From: Duganella sp. OV510
GTDB taxonomy: Bacteria; Pseudomonadota; Gammaproteobacteria; Burkholderiales; Burkholderiaceae_D
Reading direction: 5' to 3'
Length of the DNA: 64,000 nucleotides
Assembly: GCF_900100205.1 (NCBI RefSeq)
Contig: NZ_FNEQ01000008.1
Coordinates: 62,001-126,000 of the forward strand
A program made the translations under genes and the position numbers. This document shows, piece by piece, positions 8,159 through 16,337 of the stretch. The stretch's first letter is position 1. Every line of letters begins with the position of its first letter. The notes under the pieces are model-generated. The model saw only the letters and a list, made by a program, of their open reading frames with translations, did not search any database and was not told the DNA's origin.

Positions 8159-9487
8159 ATGGCTACCTCTCTCAATACCCAAATCGACCGTCTGCTGCGT
8201 AAAGTATTCGGCATTGAAGCGCTGCGCGACGGCCAGCGGCGTGTCATCGACAGCGTGCTGGCCGGCCGCGACACGCTGGCCGTGATGCCCACCGGCAGCG
8301 GCAAGTCGCTGTGCTACCAATTGCCGGCGCGGCTGATGAAGGGGATCACGGTGGTGGTTTCGCCGTTGATTTCGCTGATGAAGGACCAGGCGGAGAAGCT
8401 GGAAGAAGCGGGCATCGCCAGCGCCGCGCAGGTCAACAGCAGCCTGTCGCGGGCCGATGAGCTGGAGGCGCTGGCAGCGATCGAGAAGGCCGGCAAGGAT
8501 ATCGTGTTTTGCACGCCAGAGCGGCTGGCGACGCCGGAATTCCAGCAACTGCTGCGGCAAACGCAAATCGCGCTGGTGGTCATCGACGAAGCACATTGCA
8601 TATCGCAATGGGGCCACGACTTCCGCCCGGCGTATCTCGACATCGGCGCCGCGCTGGAAACGCTGGGCAGTCCACAGGTGCTGGCGTTGACCGCCACCGC
8701 CACCGACGACGTGATTGCCGACATCCGCGTGCAGCTCGGCCGCTCGCGCCTGCGCGTCGTCAATACTGGCATCTACCGGCCGAATCTGCATTACCGCGTG
8801 CGCCAGGTGACCAATCCGGATGAAAAAAATGACGTGCTGCTGGACCTGGTACGTAATACGCCTGGCGTCGGCATCGTGTACGCCGCCACCGTCAAGGCGG
8901 TCAAGGAAACCTACCAGCTGCTGGCCGATGCCGGCGAAAGCGTCACGCTGTACCACGGCCGCCTGAAAGCGGCGGAGCGCAGCGATAACCAGAATTTGTT
9001 CATGAACGGCGAGCGCCGCGTCATGGTCGCCACCAATGCCTTTGGCATGGGGATCGACAAGTCCGACACGCGTTTCGTCATTCACCTCCAAGTGCCCGGC
9101 AATCTGGAAGCCTACTATCAGGAATCCGGCCGCGCCGGCCGTGACGGTGAGAACGCCGAATGCACGCTGCTGTACTACCACGACGATACGCGGCTACAGA
9201 AGTTCTTCCTCATGAAGAGCAAGGCGCCCGATGAAAAGCATGAGCTGGACCGCGAAAAGCTGGAGCGCATGATCGGCTACGCGCAAAGCGGCTTTTGCCG
9301 CTGGAAGCTGCTGCTCGATTATTTCGGCGATCCTGTGCCCGGCTTTGAACGCTGCTGCCGCTGCGACAACTGCCTGTCGCCGCCGGTCATCTCAGGGGAT
9401 CACCTCGAACAGCAGGAACTGGGTGACCTCGGACTTGTTAAAGTTGTCGTCGGAGACCAGCATCAGGCTGGCGTGGCCGTTGGCTAG
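8159..9487 (+). CDS. recQ: Short RecQ-family ATP-dependent DNA helicase
   Basis: 3'-5' DNA helicase of 442 residues, against about 600 for E. coli RecQ. The core is complete: Walker A (MPTGSGKSLCYQLPA), DEAH box (VIDEAHCISQWGHDFRP), helicase C domain (ATNAFGMGIDKSDTRFV, ESGRAGRDG) and the zinc-binding cysteines (GFCRWK, then CCRCDNC). It ends directly after the zinc module. Winged-helix and HRDC domains are absent, and the last ~32 residues are simply the reverse strand of the next gene. ATG 8159 is preferred over an in-frame GTG at 8111 because the extra residues do not look like RecQ. It may be a natural short form or a truncated gene. Confidence 0.85.
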   Translation: MATSLNTQIDRLLRKVFGIEALRDGQRRVIDSVLAGRDTLAVMPTGSGKSLCYQLPARLMKGITVVVSPLISLMKDQAEKLEEAGIASAAQVNSSLSRADELEALAAIEKAGKDIVFCTPERLATPEFQQLLRQTQIALVVIDEAHCISQWGHDFRPAYLDIGAALETLGSPQVLALTATATDDVIADIRVQLGRSRLRVVNTGIYRPNLHYRVRQVTNPDEKNDVLLDLVRNTPGVGIVYAATVKAVKETYQLLADAGESVTLYHGRLKAAERSDNQNLFMNGERRVMVATNAFGMGIDKSDTRFVIHLQVPGNLEAYYQESGRAGRDGENAECTLLYYHDDTRLQKFFLMKSKAPDEKHELDREKLERMIGYAQSGFCRWKLLLDYFGDPVPGFERCCRCDNCLSPPVISGDHLEQQELGDLGLVKVVVGDQHQAGVAVG

Positions 9488-10522
9488 GCGCGGGCCGAAG
9501 GCTATGCCTTCCAGATTGTCGATCATCGGCAGACCGAGCGAGTCCAGGTCCAGCACCAGCCGTTTTTTCAGCGTCGTGAAAGTCGCGCCCTTCAGCGTTG
9601 GCAGCTGCTGCACGTCGGTGGCGCCGGCGGTATCGACTTCATAAATGCGCACAAACGTGCGGTAGCTGCCGTCGGTGGCCTGCACGCCGGCGCGTTCCAG
9701 CACCAGCAGCTTGCTGTCGCTGACGGCGAGGATTTCCGAGATGCCGTTATCAGCCGCCATGCCCGGACCGGGTTTGGCCGGAATCGCATCGAGCGGATAC
9801 ACGTACTGGCCAAGTACCTTGCCATCACGGGTGAAGTGCGTTATGCGGCTCGGCGCGCCATGCTCGGGGTCCGGCTCGGGGCCATCCTGATACATCGGCC
9901 CTTCCAGCGACACCCACAGCGTATTGCCATCCGGTGTAAAGCTGATGCCTTCAAAAGCCTGATTGTTGCGCGGGCCGGATTTGTGTTCCTTCGACACCGT
10001 GAACATCGGCGGCAGCGGCAAAGTGGCGAGGTAGCGTCCATTGCGCGTGGCGTGGCGCACGAACGGGTCGAGGCCGAGACGCACATCGCCTTCGCTGGAA
10101 TACCAGATGCTGGCGTCGCGCGGATCAACGCGCATCGCTTCCAGGTCTGGCACAGCGCCGGCGCCCGGCTTGTACGCCTCCTTGGATGGGTAAGGGCTGC
10201 CGTCCGGTTGCAGCAGCGTGGCCACGCTGGTCAACTGTGCCGACTTGAAGGCGTGCAGGTCGAACTCCAGCCTGGCGCGATAGTAGCGCGCCGCATTGTG
10301 CTGCGAACGGTCGTCGCAGATCATCACCCATTCGTCATTGGCGGCATCGTAATCGATGCCGGACAGGCCGCCGACCAGCGTGCCCTGGTACTGCTGATGC
10401 CAGGGCAGGCGCTGTTCACCGATGAAGCGGAGTTGCGCAACGCTGCCGGCGGTGCGCGATGGCAGCTGCGCGCATCCGGCCAAGGCCAGCGCGCAGGCGA
10501 AGGTGATGAGTGCTCTTTTCAT
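9392..10522 (-). CDS. Esterase-like phytase-family lipoprotein
   Basis: 376-residue secreted lipoprotein with a lipobox (ALAGC) after a short hydrophobic signal. The body matches the 'esterase-like activity of phytase' family, a beta-propeller-type fold. Typical segments visible are GLSGIDYDAANDEWVMICD, LEAMRVDP and NQAFEGISFTPDGNTLW. Activity on phosphoesters is assumed from the family name only. The C terminus (SEVTQFLLFEVIP) lies antisense to the end of recQ over 96 bases. Confidence 0.85.
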   Translation of the reverse strand: MKRALITFACALALAGCAQLPSRTAGSVAQLRFIGEQRLPWHQQYQGTLVGGLSGIDYDAANDEWVMICDDRSQHNAARYYRARLEFDLHAFKSAQLTSVATLLQPDGSPYPSKEAYKPGAGAVPDLEAMRVDPRDASIWYSSEGDVRLGLDPFVRHATRNGRYLATLPLPPMFTVSKEHKSGPRNNQAFEGISFTPDGNTLWVSLEGPMYQDGPEPDPEHGAPSRITHFTRDGKVLGQYVYPLDAIPAKPGPGMAADNGISEILAVSDSKLLVLERAGVQATDGSYRTFVRIYEVDTAGATDVQQLPTLKGATFTTLKKRLVLDLDSLGLPMIDNLEGIAFGPRLANGHASLMLVSDDNFNKSEVTQFLLFEVIP

Positions 10523-10539
10523 GGGGCGGCATCATACCA

Positions 10540-11691
10540 TCACTCCACGTGCCATTCAGGGAAAGGATCGGTGTAATGCAGCCATGCGGCCTGGCCGGCT
10601 GCCTGTTCGGCATCGGTCAGCACACAGTAGGAGAACGCTTCCTCGATCGCCACGCGGTTCATGCCACGGCCGATGAATACCACCTCGTTGACGCGGTCAT
10701 CATACGGTTCGGCCCAGCGGCCGACTGGTTCCAGCGAGGCGATCTTGCCGGCGCGCGAATACGCCACCGCCCATTCCGGCCGCGTCGCCAGCCACAGATA
10801 GCCCTTGGCGCGCACCAGGCCGGGGAAGCCCTGGTTGAGGAAGCGGTCAAAACGCTGTGGGTGCAGCGCGCACGGCTCGCGCAGTACAAAGCTGCTGATG
10901 CCGTATTCCTCTGTCTCCGGTGTATGTTCGCCAGCCAGTTCGCGCGCCCAGCCGGCCATCTCGCTGGCCTTTTCGAGATCGAACTTGCCGGTGCCGAGCA
11001 GTTTATGCAGCGGCACCTGGCCGCGTTCGGCGTAGACGATGTCGGCGCCGTGATTCAGTGCCTTGATGACTGCGCGGACTTCGCCCATCTGCTCCAGCGT
11101 GACCAGGTCGGTCTTGCTGACCACCACCACGTCGGCAAACTCGATCTGCTCACACAGCAGGCCGGCCAGCGAGCGGTCGTCGCCTTCGCCGGCGGTTTCG
11201 CCGCGCTGGGCCAGGAAGTCGGTGCTGTTGTAGTCATCCAGCAGGTTAAGCGCATCGACCACGGTAACCATGGTGTCGATGCGCGCCACCTGGTTCAGCG
11301 AGCGGCCCTGTTCATCCTCAAAGTCGAAGGTAGCGGCCACCGGCATCGGCTCGCCGACGCCGGTCGACTCGATCAGCAGGTAGTCGAAGCGGCCCTCGGC
11401 GGCCAGCTTGTGCACCTCCAGCAGCAGGTCTTCGCGCAGCGTGCAGCAAATGCAGCCGTTGCTCATCTCGACCATTTTCTCTTCAGTGCGGGAGAGGGCG
11501 GCGCCGGCGTTGCTGCTGCCGTCACGCAGCAGGCTGGCGTCGATATTCACCTCGCTCATGTCGTTGACGATGACGGCCACGCGCAAGCCGTCGCGATTGG
11601 CCAGGATGTGGTTGAGCAGGGTGGTTTTGCCAGCGCCGAGAAAGCCGGAGAGGACGGTGACGGGCAGGCGGGTATCGTGTTGGACGGGCAT
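10540..11691 (-). CDS. zigA: ZigA-type COG0523 zinc-chaperone GTPase
   Basis: 383-residue G3E-family GTPase. Walker A is at residues 15-25 (SGFLGAGKTTL), the metal-site CxCC motif is at 80-83 (NGCICCTL) and the guanine-specificity motif appears as VVSKTDLV. The C-terminal CobW domain starts near 290. COG0523 proteins of the ZigA/ZagA type are made under zinc shortage and deliver zinc to client enzymes. Here the gene follows a Zur-like regulator and has a 17-bp palindrome just before its start, so zinc-repressed expression is likely. A general CobW/CobW-like function is the alternative. Confidence 0.87.
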   Translation of the reverse strand: MPVQHDTRLPVTVLSGFLGAGKTTLLNHILANRDGLRVAVIVNDMSEVNIDASLLRDGSSNAGAALSRTEEKMVEMSNGCICCTLREDLLLEVHKLAAEGRFDYLLIESTGVGEPMPVAATFDFEDEQGRSLNQVARIDTMVTVVDALNLLDDYNSTDFLAQRGETAGEGDDRSLAGLLCEQIEFADVVVVSKTDLVTLEQMGEVRAVIKALNHGADIVYAERGQVPLHKLLGTGKFDLEKASEMAGWARELAGEHTPETEEYGISSFVLREPCALHPQRFDRFLNQGFPGLVRAKGYLWLATRPEWAVAYSRAGKIASLEPVGRWAEPYDDRVNEVVFIGRGMNRVAIEEAFSYCVLTDAEQAAGQAAWLHYTDPFPEWHVE

Positions 11692-11707
11692 GGGGAATCT
11701 CGCTTAA

Positions 11708-11724
11708 ATGCAAACGAGTTGCAT
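11708..11724. promoter_or_regulatory. Putative Zur operator upstream of zigA
   Basis: Perfect inverted repeat ATGCAA-N5-TTGCAT ending 17 bases before the zigA start codon. It shares its architecture (GCAA-N5-TTGC core) with a second palindrome 20 bases away. The location between the zur-like gene and zigA makes Zur the obvious candidate. Assignment is by inference from context, not from a matched consensus. Confidence 0.6.
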
Positions 11725-11744
11725 ATTAAGCGGATTCGGATGTA

Positions 11745-11763
11745 AACGCAACCAACTTGCGTT
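11745..11763. promoter_or_regulatory. Second putative Zur operator
   Basis: Perfect inverted repeat AACGCAA-N5-TTGCGTT, abutting the end of the zur-like gene. It has the same half-site core and 5-base spacing as the palindrome at 11708-11724; the two centres are 38 bases apart. Together they could form a cooperative operator for zigA. Confidence 0.6.
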
Positions 11764-11765
11764 AA

Positions 11766-12194
11766 TCAGTTTTTACGATTGCAATTGGCGCAAGTGCCTT
11801 TGATGAGGAAGTCGATTTCTTGCGTCTGGAAGCCTTCCGGCAGCTTGATCTTGCGCGGCAGCGCCAGGTCGGTGAAGCAGGTCACCTGTTCGCACCTGGT
11901 GCACTGGAAGTGCGCGTGTTCATGCGCGTGGTGGCCGGCGCCTGCGCTGAAGCGCCACACCTGGTCGGCGCCGGCGATGCGGTGGATCAGTTCATTTTCG
12001 GTCAGCCATTCCAGCACGCGGTAGAGCGTGACGGAGTCCAGTTCCTCGTGGAGTTTTTTTGCCAGCAGGGCCTGGATTTCATGGTGGGTCAGGGATTTTT
12101 GCTGGCCCAGCAGGAAGTCGAGAACCAGCACACGCTGGCGGGTGACACGGGCGCCGGTGGCTCGGATCTGTGATTCGGCGATAGATGTTTGCAT
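11766..12194 (-). CDS. zur: Fur-family regulator, probably zinc-responsive Zur
   Basis: 142-residue winged-helix metalloregulator. The DNA-binding part is about residues 10-80 (TRQRVLVLDFLL, DSVTLYRVLEWLTE). The metal-binding half contains a His-rich HHAHEHAHFQC segment and two CxxC pairs (CTRC and CANC) that form the structural zinc site of Fur proteins. Neighbours are a ZigA-type chaperone downstream and a ZnuD-like receptor on the other side, so I assign it to zinc. Iron-sensing Fur is less likely because proteins of that branch are usually longer and have a different N terminus. Confidence 0.82.
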   Translation of the reverse strand: MQTSIAESQIRATGARVTRQRVLVLDFLLGQQKSLTHHEIQALLAKKLHEELDSVTLYRVLEWLTENELIHRIAGADQVWRFSAGAGHHAHEHAHFQCTRCEQVTCFTDLALPRKIKLPEGFQTQEIDFLIKGTCANCNRKN

Positions 12195-12240
12195 GCCGCT
12201 ATGGTAACACGCCCCGTAATCCGGTTAGAATATCGCCCAT

Positions 12241-12597
12241 ATGTTAAGCCGCCGCCACATAGTCCATGCTTTCCTCGCGCTGTTGCTGCTCCTGACGCAG
12301 CAGCTGGGGGTAACGCACGTCTATACCCACTGGGGCGAAGTTGAACATCTGACTGGCCAAACGGCCGCCGCCCAGCTGACCGACGAGGAACAAGCCGAGC
12401 ACCGCAAGCGCATCGCCGTCCACAAGGTCTGCGCGGAATGCATGACCGTCGCCCAGATGGGCGCCGCCATCACCAGCACGCCACTGACCCTGGCGCTTGC
12501 TACCCTCAGCAATGGTCCGGTCACGCTGCAGGTCACGCTGCCTGCATGCGAACGCACCATTTGCGTCTTCCAGTCCCGCGCGCCTCCTCTGGCCTGA
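12241..12597 (+). CDS. Small exported CxxC protein of the zinc module (DUF2946-like)
   Basis: 118-residue protein with an N-terminal hydrophobic segment (residues 8-24), then a His-containing stretch (THVYTHWGEVEH), a central HKVCAECM motif and a C-terminal SRAPP. This layout resembles DUF2946 proteins, which often precede metal-related TonB receptors. I do not know its biochemical function. The CxxC plus His residues suggest metal binding in the periplasm. It is followed 95 bases later by the ZnuD-like receptor, on the same strand, and is divergent from zur. Confidence 0.65.
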   Translation: MLSRRHIVHAFLALLLLLTQQLGVTHVYTHWGEVEHLTGQTAAAQLTDEEQAEHRKRIAVHKVCAECMTVAQMGAAITSTPLTLALATLSNGPVTLQVTLPACERTICVFQSRAPPLA

Positions 12598-12692
12598 CAC
12601 CCAAAATCCGTCCTGAATTTTGAGTTTTTCGCCGCTGCGCGCCCGAAGAGGGCGGCTGCGCGCGATCGTCACCACATTGCTAGAGGTTTTAC

Positions 12693-14681
12693 ATGAATAT
12701 TCAACGTACGCTGCTGGCCAGCGCGATCCTGTCCGCCTATTCCACGCTGGCTTTCGGCCAGACCGCCGCTGCACCTGAAGTGCAGCAAGTGATTGTTACC
12801 GCCAATCCGTTCGGCACCGCCGTCAATGAGCAGATCCTGACTCCGGCCAAAGTGCTGGCCGGCGATGAACTGCGCGACAAGGCCGGCAGCTCGCTGGGCG
12901 AGACGCTGTCGCAGGAACTGGGCGTATCGGCATCGGCCTTCGGCGCCGGCGCCTCGCGCCCCATCATCCGCGGCCTGGAAGGCGCGCGCGTCAAGATGCT
13001 GGAGAACGGCATGGCTGTCTCTGATGTCTCCGGCCTGTCCAACGACCACGCGGTGGCGGCTGAAGGCGCGGTGGCGCAGCAGATCGAAATCCTGCGCGGC
13101 CCGGCCGCACTGCTGTACGGCTCGGGCGCCATCGGTGGCCTGGTCAACGTTGTCAATGAACGCATCCCGACCGCGCTGGAACCGAAGCTGACCGGCCAGA
13201 TCGAGGCGCGGGCCAGCAGCGTGGATAGCGGCCGCAATATGTCCGGCACCATCGACGGCTCGGTCGACAAGCTGGCCTGGCACATCGACGGCAATCTGCG
13301 CAACGCCGATGACTACAAGATCCCTGGCAACCGCGTGCAGGGCGATCCTGACTCGGCCTCCGGCCGCCTGCCGCATTCGGACACGCGTGAGCGCAACGTC
13401 GGCGTCGGCGGTTCCTTCGTTGATAACTGGGGCTTTGTCGGCGCGTCGGTGTCGCACCTGACCAATGTGTACGGCATCCCTAGCGATGAAGGCTCGAAGA
13501 TCGACCAGAAGCAAACCCGCTACGATATCGACAGCCTGGTGAAATCGCCGTTCGCCGGTTTCGAAACCTTCAAGTTCAAGGCCGGTTTCACCGACTATGA
13601 ACACGCCGAAATCGGCGAAGACGGCGCGCCGGAAGTGATCTTCAAGAACCGCTCGACCGAAACGCGCGCGGAGCTGACGCACAAAACGGTCGCCGGCTGG
13701 CATGGTACGTTCGGCATCCAGACTGAAAACACCAACTTCTCCGCGCTGAGCGGCGAGGGTGGCCCGGACACCGTGCCGGTCACGCACTCGACCTCGAACG
13801 CCGCCTTCCTGGTGGAAGAAACCGACTTCGGCCCGGTCAAGTTCAACGCCGGTGGCCGCGTGGAGCGCGTCAAGCGTGAGCCGGTAACGGGCATGGACCG
13901 CTCGTTTACGCTGCAATCGGCATCGGTTGGCGGCCTGTGGCCGTTCGTGCCGGGTTATGCGGTTGGCGCCACGCTGTCGTATGCGCAGCGCGCGCCGTCG
14001 ACCGAGGAACTGTACTCGTCCGGCCCGCACGATGCCACCGTCACCTTCGACATCGGCAATGCCGATTTCAAGAAGGAGACTTCGCGCAATATCGAGCTGA
14101 ATGTGCAGAAGACCACGGGCCTGGTGCGCTGGAAGGCCAACATTTTCCGCAACAAGGTGAATGACTTCATCTATGGCCACATCACCGGCAATCTGCTGGA
14201 TGAAGAGGGCAATCCGGGCGACGAACTGCGCGAGCGTATCTTCGAACAGGCCGACGCCACCATCCACGGCGCTGAAGCGGAGCTGGAATACAACCCGACC
14301 GGCGCTGGCTGGTCTGGCCGCGTGTTCGCCGATACCTCGCGCGGCAAGCTGGATCGCGGCGGCAGCCTGCCGTTGCAGCCGGCCACCCGCGTCGGCATCA
14401 GCACCGCGTACAAAATGGGCCCATTGCGCGCCGGTCTGTCGCTGGTGCACGCACAGTCGCAGGACCGCCTGGCGTCGTTTGAAACCACCGATACGCCGAG
14501 CTACAACCAGCTGAACGCCAATCTCTCGTACACGCAAAAGGTGGATGGCTACGACCTGACCTGGTTCCTGCTGGCGAAGAACCTGACCAACGACGAGATC
14601 CGTGTCTCGACGTCGGTGTTGAAGGATATCGCGCCGCTGCCAGGCCGTAACATCGTGTTCGGCGTGCGCGCCAAGTTCTAA
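12693..14681 (+). CDS. znuD: ZnuD-like TonB-dependent zinc receptor
   Basis: 662-residue outer-membrane receptor. It has a signal peptide (about 1-22), a plug domain (about 30-150, with RPIIRGLEGARVKMLENG and QQIEILRGPAALLYGSGA) and a beta-barrel ending in the expected Phe (VFGVRAKF). The plug sequence resembles neisserial ZnuD, an outer-membrane zinc importer. Location beside zur and zigA agrees. No ZnuABC inner-membrane transporter is in this window. An AGAGG ribosome site precedes the ATG. Its stop overlaps the stop of the convergent ABC transporter gene. Confidence 0.82.
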   Translation: MNIQRTLLASAILSAYSTLAFGQTAAAPEVQQVIVTANPFGTAVNEQILTPAKVLAGDELRDKAGSSLGETLSQELGVSASAFGAGASRPIIRGLEGARVKMLENGMAVSDVSGLSNDHAVAAEGAVAQQIEILRGPAALLYGSGAIGGLVNVVNERIPTALEPKLTGQIEARASSVDSGRNMSGTIDGSVDKLAWHIDGNLRNADDYKIPGNRVQGDPDSASGRLPHSDTRERNVGVGGSFVDNWGFVGASVSHLTNVYGIPSDEGSKIDQKQTRYDIDSLVKSPFAGFETFKFKAGFTDYEHAEIGEDGAPEVIFKNRSTETRAELTHKTVAGWHGTFGIQTENTNFSALSGEGGPDTVPVTHSTSNAAFLVEETDFGPVKFNAGGRVERVKREPVTGMDRSFTLQSASVGGLWPFVPGYAVGATLSYAQRAPSTEELYSSGPHDATVTFDIGNADFKKETSRNIELNVQKTTGLVRWKANIFRNKVNDFIYGHITGNLLDEEGNPGDELRERIFEQADATIHGAEAELEYNPTGAGWSGRVFADTSRGKLDRGGSLPLQPATRVGISTAYKMGPLRAGLSLVHAQSQDRLASFETTDTPSYNQLNANLSYTQKVDGYDLTWFLLAKNLTNDEIRVSTSVLKDIAPLPGRNIVFGVRAKF

Positions 14682-15385
14682 ACGTGCAGGCTGGCGAGGA
14701 TGTCGGCTTTGAGCAGCGCCGCATCCACGTCGCCGCGCTTGCGTGGCGACGGGCCGGGATGAAACTCGGTCAGGCCGCCATCCAGCAGTAGCACGCGGTC
14801 GCTCAGGTACAACGCTTCATCGATGTCGTGCGTGACCAATAATACGGTGAGCTTGTGTTCGTAGGCCACCTTCAGCAGCAGGTCTTGCAGTTTCATGCGG
14901 GTGAAGGCGTCGACGGCCGAAAAAGGTTCGTCGAGCAGCAGCACGCGCGGCTGGGTGAACAGGCCGCGTGCGATGGCTGCGCGTTGTGCCTGGCCGCCGG
15001 ATAGCTGTTTCGGCAAGGCGTCGGCATGGTCTTGTAGGCCGACTTCCGCCAGCAGGCGCGTTACCAGCCGTTGCGTCGACAGTGCGTTGTTGCTGTCGAA
15101 GGCGACGTTTTCCGCTACCGTCAGCCACGGGAATAGTCGTGGCTCCTGGAAGATGAAACCGATGTCGCGGCTGACGCCTTGCAGCGGCTTGCCATCCAGG
15201 CGAATCTCGCCGCTGAAGTTGCGGTCCAGTCCCGAGGCGATCGACAGCAGGCTGCTTTTGCCGCAGCCGCTGGCGCCGATCAGGCTCACCACTTCCCCCT
15301 CCTGTAGTTGCAGGCGGATGTCGCGCAGGATGGTGCGCGCGCCGTAGCGTTTTTCCTTGACGTAGATATCGAGTGCAATGCTCAT
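14678..15385 (-). CDS. ssuB: ABC transporter ATPase, sulfonate/taurine type
   Basis: 235-residue cytoplasmic ATPase of a nitrate/sulfonate/taurine-type importer. Walker A is GASGCGKSS, the signature is LSGGQAQRAAIARGL and Walker B is VLLLDEPFSAVDAF. I placed the start at 15385 because this ATG overlaps the permease stop (ATGA), as usual in such operons, and gives the family N terminus MSIALDIYVKEK; an ATG 6 codons upstream exists. The substrate (alkanesulfonate, taurine or related) cannot be fixed, since no monooxygenase gene is nearby. Confidence 0.85.
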   Translation of the reverse strand: MSIALDIYVKEKRYGARTILRDIRLQLQEGEVVSLIGASGCGKSSLLSIASGLDRNFSGEIRLDGKPLQGVSRDIGFIFQEPRLFPWLTVAENVAFDSNNALSTQRLVTRLLAEVGLQDHADALPKQLSGGQAQRAAIARGLFTQPRVLLLDEPFSAVDAFTRMKLQDLLLKVAYEHKLTVLLVTHDIDEALYLSDRVLLLDGGLTEFHPGPSPRKRGDVDAALLKADILASLHV

Positions 15386-16326
15386 GCGTAGCTGTCGCGC
15401 CATGCCAGGCTGCGTTGTTCAATGGCGGCCATCAGGCTATCGCTGATTTTGCCGAGAATGGCCAGCAGCGCGATGGCTGCCAGGACGATGTCTGCACGGC
15501 TGGTTTCGCGGCCATCGGACAGCAGATAGCCGAGGCCCTTGCTGGCGGCGATCAGTTCTGCCGCCACCATGAACATCCAGGCCAGGCTTAGGCCGTTGCG
15601 CAGTCCGGTGAGGATGGCAGGCAGCGCGGCAGGCAGCAGCACGCGCCTGGTCAGCGCCACATTTGACAGCCGGTATAGCCGCGCTACTTCAATCAGTTTG
15701 CGGTCGGCGCCGCGTATGCCGGAGGCCACGCCCATGTAGACAGGGAAGAAGGCGCCGATGGCGATCAGCACGATCTTCGGTGCTTCATCGATGCCTAGCC
15801 ACAGCAGCAGCAACGGCACCCATGCCAGGGAAGGGATGGCGCGCAGCGCCTGGAAAGTCGGGTCGAGGATGGCTTCCGCGTGGCGACTCAATCCAACCGC
15901 AGCGCCAAGCAGCACGGCCAGCGCCGCGCCGCCGGCGAAGCCCACCGCCACGCGCGCTGTGCTGGCGCCGATGTGGCCCAGCAGTCCTTGAGCGCCAAGG
16001 TCGTGCAGCGTATCGATGATCTGCAATGGCGCCGGCAGCAGATTCGCCGGAATCAGGCCGGCGCGGACGGAGAATTCCACCGCTAGCAGCGCCGTCACTG
16101 GCAGCAGCAAGCCAAGCAACGCACGCCGCCAGCGCTGACCTGCGGCCGCCGCGCGTGTCGCCCCATGTTCCGCGTCGCCGTCCCGCACCAGCAGTTCGCC
16201 CGGTGCGCGCGTCGTGCGCGCCAGGTCATGCGCCCTGGCGCTGTCCCGCGCCGCCACTTCGCCCGAGGCGACATCGTTCGCCCCAGGCAGGGCGGACGAC
16301 GATTGCGCTGCCAGCTGGCTGCCCAT
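15382..16326 (-). CDS. ssuC: ABC transporter permease, sulfonate/taurine type
   Basis: 314-residue inner-membrane permease with about six helices and the EAA-loop motif region (ADRKLIEVARLYRLSN). The first ~60 residues are hydrophilic and Ala-rich, longer than normal for SsuC. The start at 16326 has an AGGAG about 8 bases upstream, so this extension seems to be translated. It lies 11 bases after the binding-protein gene and overlaps the ATPase gene. Confidence 0.85.
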   Translation of the reverse strand: MGSQLAAQSSSALPGANDVASGEVAARDSARAHDLARTTRAPGELLVRDGDAEHGATRAAAAGQRWRRALLGLLLPVTALLAVEFSVRAGLIPANLLPAPLQIIDTLHDLGAQGLLGHIGASTARVAVGFAGGAALAVLLGAAVGLSRHAEAILDPTFQALRAIPSLAWVPLLLLWLGIDEAPKIVLIAIGAFFPVYMGVASGIRGADRKLIEVARLYRLSNVALTRRVLLPAALPAILTGLRNGLSLAWMFMVAAELIAASKGLGYLLSDGRETSRADIVLAAIALLAILGKISDSLMAAIEQRSLAWRDSYA

Positions 16327-16337
16327 GCTCGCCGCTC

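Noticed and set aside
12669..14537. Minus-strand open frame antisense to the ZnuD-like receptor
   Set aside because: No domain and no ribosome site; mirror of a real gene.
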